A stretch of 14,994 bases of DNA from Candidatus Muproteobacteria bacterium RIFCSPHIGHO2_01_FULL_65_16 (GCA_001785175.1 MFSY01000021.1:10323-25316), one strand, 5' to 3'. Shown: positions 6,554-14,994, numbered from the stretch's first letter. Numbers and translations are program-made. The notes: generated by a model not told the origin, from the sequence alone.

Positions 6554-6844
6554 GTGAATATTCGTCCGCTTCATGACCGCGTGGTCGTGCGCCGCCTGGA
6601 AGAGGAGCGCAAATCCCCCGGCGGCATCGTCATACCCGACACCGTGAAGGAAAAACCGATCCAGGGCGAGGTCGTCGCCGTGGGCAAAGGCAAGATCCTG
6701 GAAAACGGCTCGGTCCGGCCGCTGGATGTGAAGCCCGGTGACAAGATCCTGTTCGGCAAGTATTCCGGCACCGAGGTCAAGATCGGCAACGAAGAACTGC
6801 TCGTGATGCGCGAAGAAGACATCATGGGCGTGATCGAGAAGTAA
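6554..6844 (+). CDS. groES: Co-chaperonin GroES
   Basis: The heptameric lid of the GroEL folding chamber in the cytoplasm. From GTG 6554 the product is 96 residues, the normal length, beginning (M)[17 protein letters not shown] as in the family. The mobile loop that grips GroEL is [19 protein letters not shown] (about 16-35). The C-terminal half, [18 protein letters not shown] to [10 protein letters not shown], is complete. I chose the GTG because conservation begins there and AGGAG lies 8 bases upstream. An in-frame ATG at 6515 with a better ribosome binding site would give a 13-residue extension and is a real alternative. The gene is under the CIRCE operator and is followed after 18 bases by groEL. 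Confidence 0.95.
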   Translation: MNIRPLHDRVVVRRLEEERKSPGGIVIPDTVKEKPIQGEVVAVGKGKILENGSVRPLDVKPGDKILFGKYSGTEVKIGNEELLVMREEDIMGVIEK

Positions 6845-8506
<1,662 letters not shown>

Positions 8507-8538
8507 GCCCGCGGCTGCCTCTGCATCACACGCCGTAC

Positions 8539-8569
8539 GAAAGGCCCCGTTTCCGGGGCCTTTCTTTTT
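8539..8569 (+). terminator. Intrinsic terminator of groES-groEL
   Basis: A perfect 11-bp stem (8539-8549 with 8554-8564, GAAAGGCCCCG on the left) has a TTTC loop and is followed by TTTTT (8565-8569). It is one of three near-identical terminators in the window. The rest of the convergent gap up to 8676 holds only a small GC hairpin around 8615 and no gene. Confidence 0.93.
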
Positions 8570-8676
8570 GGTAACTCGCAGATTGTATTCGGGTCGCCAT
8601 CGCCCATGTTCGCCGCCGGTGGCGGCGGAGGAGCGGGCGGAATCGTTCGCGCGGGGGCGAGACGGACCCGTGACGC

Positions 8677-11178
8677 TCAGGCGGCGGGCGCAATATCGAG
8701 CCGGCGGCCTTCCTCGAGCAGCCGCGCAAACTCCTCGGGCGCCAGCGGCTGGCTGAAGTAATAACCCTGCATCTCATCGCAGCCATGGCGGCGCAGAAAG
8801 GCGAGCTGCTCGGCGGTTTCCACGCCTTCGGCGACGACCGGCATGTTGAGGCCGTGGGCCATGGTGATCACGGTCTGGGTGATTGCCGCGTCGTCGGTCT
8901 TGCCGGTCACGCCCTGGACGAACGAACGATCTATCTTGAGTGCGCGCACCGGGAAGCGCCGCAGGTAATGGAGGGAGGAATAGCCCGTGCCGAAGTCGTC
9001 TATGACAAGCCGGATGCCCATGACATCGAGTTCCTGCAGCGCGGCCGTTACGGAGGCCTCATGCTCGATCAGCGCCGTTTCCGTGATCTCGAGCTCCAAG
9101 CCGAGGCGATCGAGCCCGTTTTGCCGCAGCGCTCTGGCCACCGTACCGGTGAGGTCACGGTGCATGAGCTGGCGGCCGGAAAGATTGATGGCCAGGGCCG
9201 GCAGCGGCAGGTTCGCCTCCCGCCATGCGCGGAATTGCGCGCAGGCCGTTTGCAGCACCCACTCGCCGACCGGCACGATCAGGCCGGTTTCCTCCAGCAG
9301 CGGAATGAAGTCCGACGGACCCACGAGCCCGCGGGTCGGGTGCTGCCAGCGCAGCAGGGCCTCGGCGCCGGTGATCGCGCCGCTGCGCAGCGACACCCGC
9401 GGCTGGTAGTGCAGCAGAAACTCGCCGCGTTCAAGCGCGTGGCGCAGGTCGGTTTCGAGCGCCAGGCGCTGGTGCGCCTGCGCGTCGAGGTCGGGGGAGT
9501 AGAATTCGAAGCCGTTGCGGCCGCGTTCCTTGGTGCGATACATGGCGATGTCGGCGTGTCTCATGAGCGTGTGCGCGTCCTGACCGTCGCGTGGAAAGAC
9601 GCTCACGCCGATGCTGGCGGCGATGAAAAATTCGCGGTCCCGCAGCAGGAAAGGGCGGCGCAGAGTCTCGAGCAAGGCCTCGGCCATGCGCGGGGCGTCG
9701 CGCTCGCCGGCCATGTCCACGAGCAGCACGCCGAATTCATCGCCGCCGAGCCGCGCAATGGCATCGCCCGCGCGCACCGCGCCGAGCAGCCGCTGCGCCG
9801 CGGCGGCGAGCAGCAGGTCGCCGGTATCGTGGCCAAGGGTGTCGTTGACGACCTTGAAACGGTCGAGGTCGAGGTAGAGCATGGCCAGCGACCGCTGGTG
9901 CCGGCGCGCCTGCGCAAGCGCCTGCTCCAAGCGGTCCGCGAACAGCAGGCGGTTCGGCAGGCCGGTGAGCGGATCGTAGTGTGCGAGCCGCTGCAAACGC
10001 AACTCCGCGCGGGCGCGCTCCACGACGCGCCCGAGCTGGGTGCCGACGTGGCTCATGATCTCGAGCAGCGCGGGATCGGGCGGCAGGGTCTCGGTGGTGA
10101 AGAACTCGATCACGGCGACGATCTCCGCGCCGACGCGCACCGGCACGGCGAAGGCCGTGTGCAGGCCGCAGGCGACGGCGGTGGCCGCGCGCGGGAAGTT
10201 GTTATCGGTCGCAACGTCCACGATCCAGGCGGGCCGGCCGTCGGCGAGCACGCGCCCGGGCAACCCGCGCCCGTGGGCGAAACGCATCGCCTCGCTCCGT
10301 TCCCGGAACAGGCGAAAGCGGTCGGCATCGGCCAGATGGCTGACTCCGGCCGAGATCAGTTCCACCGGGGCCTTGCCCTCTTCCAGCATGTAGGCATGGC
10401 CCACCGGCCAGCCGATGTGGGCGCTGACGCGCTGGATCGTGCTGCGCAGCGCCTCGGACACGTTCGTCGCCTCGTTCGCGGCCGCGGTGATCGCCTGCAG
10501 CAACTGCACGTTTGCGGCCTCGCGCCGTGCGGCCTCTTCCATGCGCCGACGCTCCACCACCTCCTGCACCAGCCGGCGCGTGCGCGTGACCTGTTGCCAC
10601 GCGAGCAGGCCCACGACATACAGCAGTAACAGGCCGAGCAGCGCCACGAGCATGAGCGTCGCGCGCTTGCCGCGCTCGATGTCGGCGTGTATCGGCCCCT
10701 CGCCCTCGCCGAGCCGGTGCAGCAGCTCGGTGAACTGCATGGCGGTCGTGGTCAGGTCGGCGAGGATATGCTCTTCCATGGCGTGCGAGGGCGCGCGCCC
10801 GGCCCGCACCACGTCGTCGAACAGATCGCGCTCGCTGGCGACCCAGCGGGCATAGACCTGCTTGAACTGCTCGACCGTAACGAGCAGCGCGGGGTTATAG
10901 CGCGCGTATCGCAGGTAGTGCTCGAGCTGCGCATCGGCGGATTCGATAGCGCGGGACAGATCGGATTGCGCGGTTCCCGCTTTGTGGGTCTGCAGCAGGT
11001 GGCTTTCGACGTCCTTGACGGTGAGCAACGGGCGGCGCATGTTGTCGAGCATCTGGATGGCCTGGCGCCCCTTCTCGCCCTGGGCCAACTCGCCGGGCAA
11101 ATCGAGCATGATCGCCGCCGCCGCGGCGGCGACGCACCCCGCGAGCGCGATGAACCAGAGCCGGAATTTATTGTCCAC
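8677..11178 (-). CDS. Membrane-bound GAF-GGDEF-EAL cyclic-di-GMP signalling protein
   Basis: A bifunctional-looking enzyme for making and/or breaking cyclic di-GMP at the inner membrane. I use GTG 11178 because CGGAGG lies 6 bases before it; a TTG 42 bases further up lacks such a signal. It has 833 residues: membrane segment 6-26; a periplasmic, mostly helical sensor region about 27-172; membrane segment about 173-194; a coiled linker to about 225; a GAF-like domain about 230-390; GGDEF about 395-560 with an intact GGDEF at 478-482 and an inhibitory-site RAGD at 469-472; and EAL about 575-825. The EAL domain keeps EAL (606-608), NLS, the ITET glutamate, IDDFGTG, KID and VAEGVET, so both activities look possible. 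The periplasmic ligand and the GAF ligand are unknown. It is transcribed alone, convergent with groEL and divergent from a LapG-like lipoprotein gene. Confidence 0.93.
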   Translation of the reverse strand: MDNKFRLWFIALAGCVAAAAAAIMLDLPGELAQGEKGRQAIQMLDNMRRPLLTVKDVESHLLQTHKAGTAQSDLSRAIESADAQLEHYLRYARYNPALLVTVEQFKQVYARWVASERDLFDDVVRAGRAPSHAMEEHILADLTTTAMQFTELLHRLGEGEGPIHADIERGKRATLMLVALLGLLLLYVVGLLAWQQVTRTRRLVQEVVERRRMEEAARREAANVQLLQAITAAANEATNVSEALRSTIQRVSAHIGWPVGHAYMLEEGKAPVELISAGVSHLADADRFRLFRERSEAMRFAHGRGLPGRVLADGRPAWIVDVATDNNFPRAATAVACGLHTAFAVPVRVGAEIVAVIEFFTTETLPPDPALLEIMSHVGTQLGRVVERARAELRLQRLAHYDPLTGLPNRLLFADRLEQALAQARRHQRSLAMLYLDLDRFKVVNDTLGHDTGDLLLAAAAQRLLGAVRAGDAIARLGGDEFGVLLVDMAGERDAPRMAEALLETLRRPFLLRDREFFIAASIGVSVFPRDGQDAHTLMRHADIAMYRTKERGRNGFEFYSPDLDAQAHQRLALETDLRHALERGEFLLHYQPRVSLRSGAITGAEALLRWQHPTRGLVGPSDFIPLLEETGLIVPVGEWVLQTACAQFRAWREANLPLPALAINLSGRQLMHRDLTGTVARALRQNGLDRLGLELEITETALIEHEASVTAALQELDVMGIRLVIDDFGTGYSSLHYLRRFPVRALKIDRSFVQGVTGKTDDAAITQTVITMAHGLNMPVVAEGVETAEQLAFLRRHGCDEMQGYYFSQPLAPEEFARLLEEGRRLDIAPAA

Positions 11179-11180
11179 GA

Positions 11181-11262
11181 TATGCCTCCGTAGACCGCCG
11201 CATGGCTCCTTCCCCTTCAAGGGCGGATACGCACTAACCAGCCGCCTTCCGGCGGCATACGG
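11181..11262 (-). promoter_or_regulatory. Leader hairpin with potential to mask the ribosome binding site of the c-di-GMP gene
   Basis: Read on the minus strand, the leader contains GCCGCC-GGAA-GGCGGC (11256-11241), a 6-bp hairpin with a GNRA-type loop. The segment TATGCCGCCG (11259-11250), which overlaps its left arm, is also complementary at 9 of 10 positions to CGGAGGCATA (11190-11181), the ribosome binding site and spacer of the GTG start. The two pairings exclude each other, so the leader could switch between an open and a closed site. The base pairing is visible; regulation is inference. Confidence 0.45.
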
Positions 11263-11312
11263 CGCTGAGGTCCTTGGCGGTGCCCCGATAAGCCCCGGTT
11301 TTGCCGTGAGTC

Positions 11313-11340
11313 AGTTAGTTGGAATCTATAATATCTAACT
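11313..11340. other. AT-rich inverted repeat around a TATAAT box
   Basis: AGTTAG (11313-11318) and CTAACT (11335-11340) form an inverted repeat around a 16-base AT-rich centre. That centre holds TATAAT on the + strand and TATTAT on the minus strand. It lies between two divergent transcription units, so it could be a promoter with a flanking operator for either direction. Confidence 0.35.
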
Positions 11341-11457
11341 CAAATAATATGCACGGGACATGCCTACCGCCATGGTCCAATACTATTTCCCCTCCTTTGG
11401 AAGGGGGATGACTGCGTGGGCATGGGAGGCGGCCCCGGAAACGGGGCCTTTCTTTTT
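11339..11457 (+). ncRNA. Candidate small RNA ending at an orphan terminator
   Basis: A TATAAT box at 11327-11332 (no good -35) could start a + strand transcript near 11339 that ends at the intrinsic terminator 11431-11457. That would be about 120 nucleotides with no plausible coding frame. An internal hairpin (CCCCTCC/GGAAGGGG, 11389-11406) precedes the terminator. No + strand gene lies upstream that would otherwise need this terminator, because the neighbour to the left is transcribed the other way. This is a hypothesis resting on the orphan terminator. Confidence 0.3.
11431..11457 (+). terminator. Orphan intrinsic terminator in the divergent spacer
   Basis: GGCCCCG (11431-11437), a GAAA loop and CGGGGCC (11442-11448), followed by TTTCTTTTT (11449-11457). 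The polarity is + strand, yet no + strand gene lies between here and groEL. The core matches the terminators after groEL and before glnE. Confidence 0.8.
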
Positions 11458-11771
11458 GGGCGCGCAAACAGAAGCCCTGGCTAAACTTGCTGCCGCAAGC
11501 GCAGTCCCTTCACCCGCGAATTGAGTAATTAAAGAAGTTGTGCAAGCAGAAGCCAGGCGAGTCGCTCTGGAAAGATGTAAGCGGGCCGTAACGAGATTCA
11601 CCATTGACGCGACGAGACGGGATTATTTCCACGCCCCAGTCGCGCCGCGCTCGTAGATCGGCGGTTCGGGGTGGATCCGGAGGTGTCGGTGGTTCGGTCA
11701 GTCCGTCGGTGGGAATCGCGCTCGACCCGTCCGGCGGGGTGACCACGTGATCAAACTTTAAGGAGACGCAG
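11458..11771. other. Non-coding stretch before the LapG-like gene
   Basis: I see no convincing gene here. Two short + strand frames exist (11525-11656 and 11604-11750), but neither has a ribosome binding site or recognisable homology. A 5-bp hairpin CTTGC-TGCC-GCAAG lies at 11486-11499. The last 20 bases hold the AAGGAG ribosome binding site of the next gene. The promoter of that gene should lie here but is not recognisable. Confidence 0.5.
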
Positions 11772-12269
11772 ATGAATAGGATATTAACCGTGATCGTTGC
11801 CGCACTTCTCCCAGCTTGCGCCACTTTTGAGCAACCGGCGCGCTTTTCCCTCGACGCCTATCCGGGTGCGACCAGCTTCGAGAAAACCATGAACATGGTC
11901 AACATCGAGGCGAACCAGGCCCGGCCGTGCCCGCTGAACACGTGCCAGAGCGCCCTGCCCACGCGCGCAGAGCTCGCCGCGGCGAGCTTCATTGACTGCA
12001 AGGGCTACGTGATGCGCAAGGTCTACGCCCTGCAAGACCTGGGCATCGGCGCGGACCGGCTTCGGGTGGCCACGTTCGAGCTGATGGACCGGACCCACGC
12101 CGTGCTGGTGGTGGATAACCGCTATGTCCTCGACAACCTGGACGGCAATATCCGCGACTACGGCGAATACGCCAAATACGGACCCGTGCTCGCCGCCATC
12201 CCCGGCAACCTGATGGCCCGGTCGGCGCCGCAGCAGGCCGCCGGCGGGAGCAGCGCCAAGGAGATGTAA
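11772..12269 (+). CDS. Lipoprotein of the transglutaminase-like cysteine peptidase family (LapG-like)
   Basis: A short exported protein, 165 residues. The start has a hydrophobic signal peptide ending LLPAC (C16), a plausible though not perfect lipobox, predicting a membrane-attached lipoprotein. The core follows the bacterial transglutaminase-like cysteine peptidase pattern: FIDCKGYVMRKVYALQDLG with the likely catalytic C76, then RLRVATFE, then RTHAVLVV with H109, then YVLDNLDGNI with D121, giving a Cys-His-Asp triad in the order known from LapG. LapG cleaves a biofilm adhesin in the periplasm and is held in check by the c-di-GMP receptor LapD. ATG 11772 follows AAGGAG. It is a single gene, divergent from a c-di-GMP enzyme. 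Two other cysteines (C53, C58) are present. The family is likely; the substrate and any LapG role are unproven. Confidence 0.78.
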   Translation: MNRILTVIVAALLPACATFEQPARFSLDAYPGATSFEKTMNMVNIEANQARPCPLNTCQSALPTRAELAAASFIDCKGYVMRKVYALQDLGIGADRLRVATFELMDRTHAVLVVDNRYVLDNLDGNIRDYGEYAKYGPVLAAIPGNLMARSAPQQAAGGSSAKEM

Positions 12270-12293
12270 TCAGTCTGATGGTCCGATGTACGA

Positions 12294-12322
12294 GAGGCCC
12301 CGGAAACGGGGCCTTCCTTTTT
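12294..12322 (+). terminator. Intrinsic terminator after the LapG-like gene
   Basis: AGGCCCCG (12295-12302), a GAAA loop and CGGGGCCT (12307-12314), extended by one G-U pair, then CC and TTTTT (12318-12322). It lies 25 bases after the stop of the cysteine-peptidase lipoprotein and shares GTACGA upstream and TTTTTGGTA downstream with the groEL terminator. Confidence 0.9.
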
Positions 12323-12327
12323 GGTAT

Positions 12328-12356
12328 TTGACATCGCGTGAGGGCGACAATCTTTA
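12328..12356 (+). promoter_or_regulatory. Possible glnE promoter
   Basis: A perfect -35 TTGACA (12328-12333) stands right after the terminator. Seventeen bases further the only candidate -10 is a poor TCTTTA (12351-12356). The location between a terminator and the glnE start is right for a promoter, but the -10 is weak. Confidence 0.4.
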
Positions 12357-12376
12357 CCGCGAGTTAAACTCCGGGC

Positions 12377-14994
12377 ATGTCGGATCCGTCCCCGCCGTCA
12401 ATGAATGCCGCCCTGGCCGCCGTCCCGCAACCACTGCGCGCGCGGGTCGAGGGCCAGTGGCGCGAGCTCGCGCCGCATCTCGCCGACTTGCAACCGGGAG
12501 AGTGGCTTGCGGCCCTGCCGCGGGTGTTCGCCGGCAGCGATTTCGTCGCCCGCGCCTGCGCGCAACGGCCGGAGCTGCTGCGCGACCTTGTCGGCTCGGG
12601 CGATCTCGCGCGCGCCTACGCGCCGGGCGAGATCACCGCGCGCGTCGCGGCGGCGCTCGCGGATGCCGGCGACGAGACGGCGCTCAAGCACCGCCTGCGC
12701 CGGCTGCGACAGCGCGAGCTGGTGCGCATCGCCTGGCGCGACCTGGCCGGTCGCGCCGGCCTCGACGAGGTCGTGGCCACGCTGTCGGAGTTCGCCGACG
12801 CCTGCATGGACCAGGCGCTGACGCGGCTGCACGCCTGGGCGGTGGACAAATACGGCGCGCCCCGGGGCGCGGACGGCGGCGCGCCGCAGGCGCTCGTGGT
12901 GTTGGGCCTGGGCAAGCTCGGCGGCCAGGAGCTCAATTTCTCCTCGGACGTTGACCTGATCTTCGCCTATCCGGAAGACGGCGAGACACAAGGCGCGCGC
13001 GCTCTCAGTAACCACGAATTTTTCATCCGCCTCGGCCAGGCGCTCATCAACGCGCTCGCCGAGCCCACGGCCGACGGCTTCGTGTTCCGGGTGGACATGC
13101 GCCTCAGGCCCAACGGCGCGAGCGGCCCGCTCGCGCTGTCGTTCGACGCCATGGAGCAGTATTACCAGACCCACGGGCGCGAGTGGGAACGCTATGCGCT
13201 CATCAAGGCGCGTGCCTGCGCCGGCGCTCGCGCCGCGGGCGCGGAGCTGCTCGCGCGCCTCAGGCCGTTCGTGTTCCGCCGCTATCTCGACTACGGGGCG
13301 CTCGAGGCGATCCGCGGCATGAAGACGCTGATCGAGCGCGAGCTGCTGCGCAAGGGCATGCAGGACAACATCAAGCTCGGGCCCGGCGGGATCCGCGAGA
13401 TCGAGTTCATCGGCCAGGCGCTGCAACTCATTCGCGGCGGGCGCGAGCCGGCGCTGCAGGCGCGCGCGATCCAGGCGGTCCTGCCGCTCCTGGCCGCGGG
13501 CGGTCAGCTCACGCCGCCGGCGGCGGCCGAGTTGAACGCGGCCTATGTTTTTCTGCGCAACGTCGAGCACCGCCTGCAGATGGCCGCCGACCGGCAGACG
13601 CACGGCCTTCCGGCCGATGAGTCCGAGCGGACGCGGCTTGCCGGCGCCATGGGTTTTGGCGGCTGGAACGATTTCCACGCCGAACTGCGCCGGCACACGC
13701 GCAAGGTCCACGGCCACTTCGAGCAGATGTTCGCGGCCCCCCAGCGGCAGCCGGCCGAGGCCGGAGAGCCCGGCCTGCTCGGGGTGTGGCTGGACACCGT
13801 GGACGCCGACACCGGGCAAAGACTGCTGCGCGCGGCGGGTTACGAAAAAACGGAAGCGGCGACGGCGCTGTTGCGCGGGCTGCGCGAAGGTCCGGCCTAC
13901 GGCGCCTTTTCCGGCGAGGGCCGCGCGCGCATGGACCGCCTCATGCCGCTGCTGCTGGCGGCGGCCGGGCTGAGCCCGGACCCGCCGACGACGCTCGCGC
14001 GCCTGGTGAACCTGCTCGAGGCCATCGGCCGGCGCACGGCCTATCTCGCGCTGCTGATCGAAAATCCCATGGCGTTGTCGCAGCTGGTGAAGTTGTGCTC
14101 GGCCAGCCCGTGGATCGCCAGCTGGATCAGCCGGCATCCGATCGTGCTCGACGAGCTGCTCGACCCGCGCAGCCTGTACGAACCGCTTACGCGCGCGGCG
14201 CTGGAATCCGAGCTGCGCGGGGGGCTGGCGCACATTCCGGCCGAAGACCTGGAGACGCAGATGGAGGCGCTGCGCGAGTTCCGGCACGGCGCGGTGCTGC
14301 GGGTGGCCGCGGCCGACATCGCCCTGGGCCCCGCGCCGGAGCAGGTGAGCGCGCAACTGGCGGTTATCGCCGAGGTGACGCTGGCGCAGTGCCTGGAGCT
14401 GGCCCGGGAGGCGCTGGCGAAGAGGCACGGGCGGCCGGCATGCCCGCGCACCGACGCGGCCCCGGGGTTTGCGGTCGTCGCCTACGGCAAGCTCGGCAGC
14501 CTGGAGCTCGGTTACGGCTCCGACCTGGACATGATCTTTTTGTACGAAGGCTGCGAGGACGGCGTCACCACCGGCCCCCGCGGCGTCCCGAATGAATTGT
14601 TTTTCGCGCGCCTGGGCCAGCGCCTGATTCATATGCTCACGGTGCGCACCCCGGCCGGCGTCTTGTACGAGGTGGACATGCGCCTGCGCCCGAGCGGCCA
14701 GAGCGGCCCCCTGGTCACGAGCCGCGAGGCCTTCCGGGACTATCAGCGGACACACGCCTGGACCTGGGAGCACCAGGCCCTGGTGCGGGCGCGGGCCGTG
14801 GCCGGGGCGCCGGAGCTGCGCCGGTGGTTCGAGCAGGAGCGGCGTGAGGTCCTCGGTCTCGCGCGCGATCCCGCGAAGCTGCGCCGGGAGGTGCTGGAGA
14901 TGCGCGCGAAGATGGCGGCGTCCCGGGCGCCGCAGGCCCCGGACCAGTTTGACGTCAAACAGGATCGCGGAGGTATCGTTGATATCGAATTTAT
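12377..14994 (+). CDS. glnE: Glutamine synthetase adenylyltransferase / adenylyl-removing enzyme, 3' truncated
   Basis: GlnE attaches AMP to and removes it from glutamine synthetase in response to the PII protein, tuning ammonia assimilation. The frame runs from ATG 12377 (MSDPSPPSMNAAL) past the right edge, 872 codons without a stop, so roughly the last 75 or more residues are missing (E. coli 946). Two nucleotidyltransferase domains are visible. The adenylyl-removing half has GLGKLGGQELNFSSDVDLIF with D191 and D193, then VDMRLRPNGASGPL. The adenylylating half has YGKLGSLELGYGSDLDMIFLY with D716 and D718, then VDMRLRPSGQSGPL. The linker carries KLGPGGIREIEFIGQALQL, and the right edge cuts into the matching DRGGIVDIEF of the second half. 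No clear ribosome binding site precedes ATG 12377; ATG 12401 is an alternative start. Confidence 0.95.
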   Translation, partial: MSDPSPPSMNAALAAVPQPLRARVEGQWRELAPHLADLQPGEWLAALPRVFAGSDFVARACAQRPELLRDLVGSGDLARAYAPGEITARVAAALADAGDETALKHRLRRLRQRELVRIAWRDLAGRAGLDEVVATLSEFADACMDQALTRLHAWAVDKYGAPRGADGGAPQALVVLGLGKLGGQELNFSSDVDLIFAYPEDGETQGARALSNHEFFIRLGQALINALAEPTADGFVFRVDMRLRPNGASGPLALSFDAMEQYYQTHGREWERYALIKARACAGARAAGAELLARLRPFVFRRYLDYGALEAIRGMKTLIERELLRKGMQDNIKLGPGGIREIEFIGQALQLIRGGREPALQARAIQAVLPLLAAGGQLTPPAAAELNAAYVFLRNVEHRLQMAADRQTHGLPADESERTRLAGAMGFGGWNDFHAELRRHTRKVHGHFEQMFAAPQRQPAEAGEPGLLGVWLDTVDADTGQRLLRAAGYEKTEAATALLRGLREGPAYGAFSGEGRARMDRLMPLLLAAAGLSPDPPTTLARLVNLLEAIGRRTAYLALLIENPMALSQLVKLCSASPWIASWISRHPIVLDELLDPRSLYEPLTRAALESELRGGLAHIPAEDLETQMEALREFRHGAVLRVAAADIALGPAPEQVSAQLAVIAEVTLAQCLELAREALAKRHGRPACPRTDAAPGFAVVAYGKLGSLELGYGSDLDMIFLYEGCEDGVTTGPRGVPNELFFARLGQRLIHMLTVRTPAGVLYEVDMRLRPSGQSGPLVTSREAFRDYQRTHAWTWEHQALVRARAVAGAPELRRWFEQERREVLGLARDPAKLRREVLEMRAKMAASRAPQAPDQFDVKQDRGGIVDIEF

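Noticed and set aside
8612..8632. GC-rich hairpin as terminator for the GGDEF-EAL gene
   Set aside because: The stem can form, but no T-rich run follows on the minus strand.
8785..10629. A 614-codon + strand frame opposite the GGDEF-EAL gene
   Set aside because: It is an antisense shadow; the minus-strand protein has intact domain motifs over the same span.
11263..11310. Possible c-di-GMP-I riboswitch before the GGDEF-EAL gene
   Set aside because: Only a GGCAAAACC stretch resembles the class; the first stem does not pair and the conserved GCAAAG segment is missing. Kept only as a structured-leader hypothesis.
11383..11604. A 73-codon minus-strand frame across the orphan terminator
   Set aside because: It reads through the terminator hairpin (the APKKKGPVSGA part) and lacks a binding site or homology.
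11510..11824. A 104-codon minus-strand frame overlapping the start of the LapG-like gene
   Set aside because: No ribosome binding site and no recognisable family, and it overlaps the signal peptide and start of a better supported gene.
12286..12954. A long + strand frame beginning MYERPRKRGLPFW
   Set aside because: Its first residues are the translation of the terminator hairpin before glnE, and the rest is out of frame with the well-supported glnE.
12398..14773. A 791-codon minus-strand frame opposite glnE
   Set aside because: It is a mirror frame caused by high GC; glnE on the other strand has clear catalytic motifs throughout.

Overview
The window comes from a high-GC proteobacterial chromosome, most likely a gammaproteobacterium. 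The evidence is gene order (cutA-dsbD-tlpA-like, then aroQ-accB-accC, beside groES-groEL) and protein sequences close to gammaproteobacterial families. A sulfur-oxidiser-like lineage such as Acidiferrobacterales would fit, but I cannot prove it from this window. There is no tRNA, rRNA, CRISPR array, insertion sequence or prophage. The content is mostly core housekeeping genes, with one accessory signalling patch.

Layout. 1-390 is the 3' end of an FAD-linked oxidase on the + strand, converging on the biosynthetic block through a strong hairpin terminator. 466-2865 (minus strand) is aroQ-accB-accC: 3-dehydroquinate dehydratase, biotin carboxyl carrier protein and biotin carboxylase. Heptad-built palindromic repeats fill both junctions around accB. 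2866-3092 is an AT-rich spacer with several inverted repeats and probably holds the aroQ-acc promoter. 3093-6263 (minus strand) is a tight cutA-dsbD-tlpA-like operon for metal tolerance and periplasmic disulfide reduction; its DsbD carries a duplicated N-terminal redox domain. Divergent from it, 6349-8569 is the groES-groEL chaperonin operon with a sigma70 promoter, a CIRCE operator and an intrinsic terminator.

8677-11178 (minus strand) encodes a membrane-bound GAF-GGDEF-EAL cyclic-di-GMP enzyme. About 590 bp of non-coding DNA separate it from a divergent lipoprotein of the LapG-like cysteine peptidase family (11772-12269). That spacer holds a leader in which a hairpin arm could mask the ribosome binding site, an orphan intrinsic terminator on the + strand that may end a small RNA, and about 300 bp without a convincing gene. 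From 12377 to the right edge runs glnE, the glutamine synthetase adenylyltransferase, cut by the window end.

Three intrinsic terminators (after groEL, in the non-coding spacer, and before glnE) share almost the same sequence, and two also share their flanks. The most interesting signals are this terminator family with an inverted loop, the repeats around accB, the c-di-GMP enzyme/cysteine protease pair with the complex DNA between them, the double-alpha DsbD, and the two competing groES starts.
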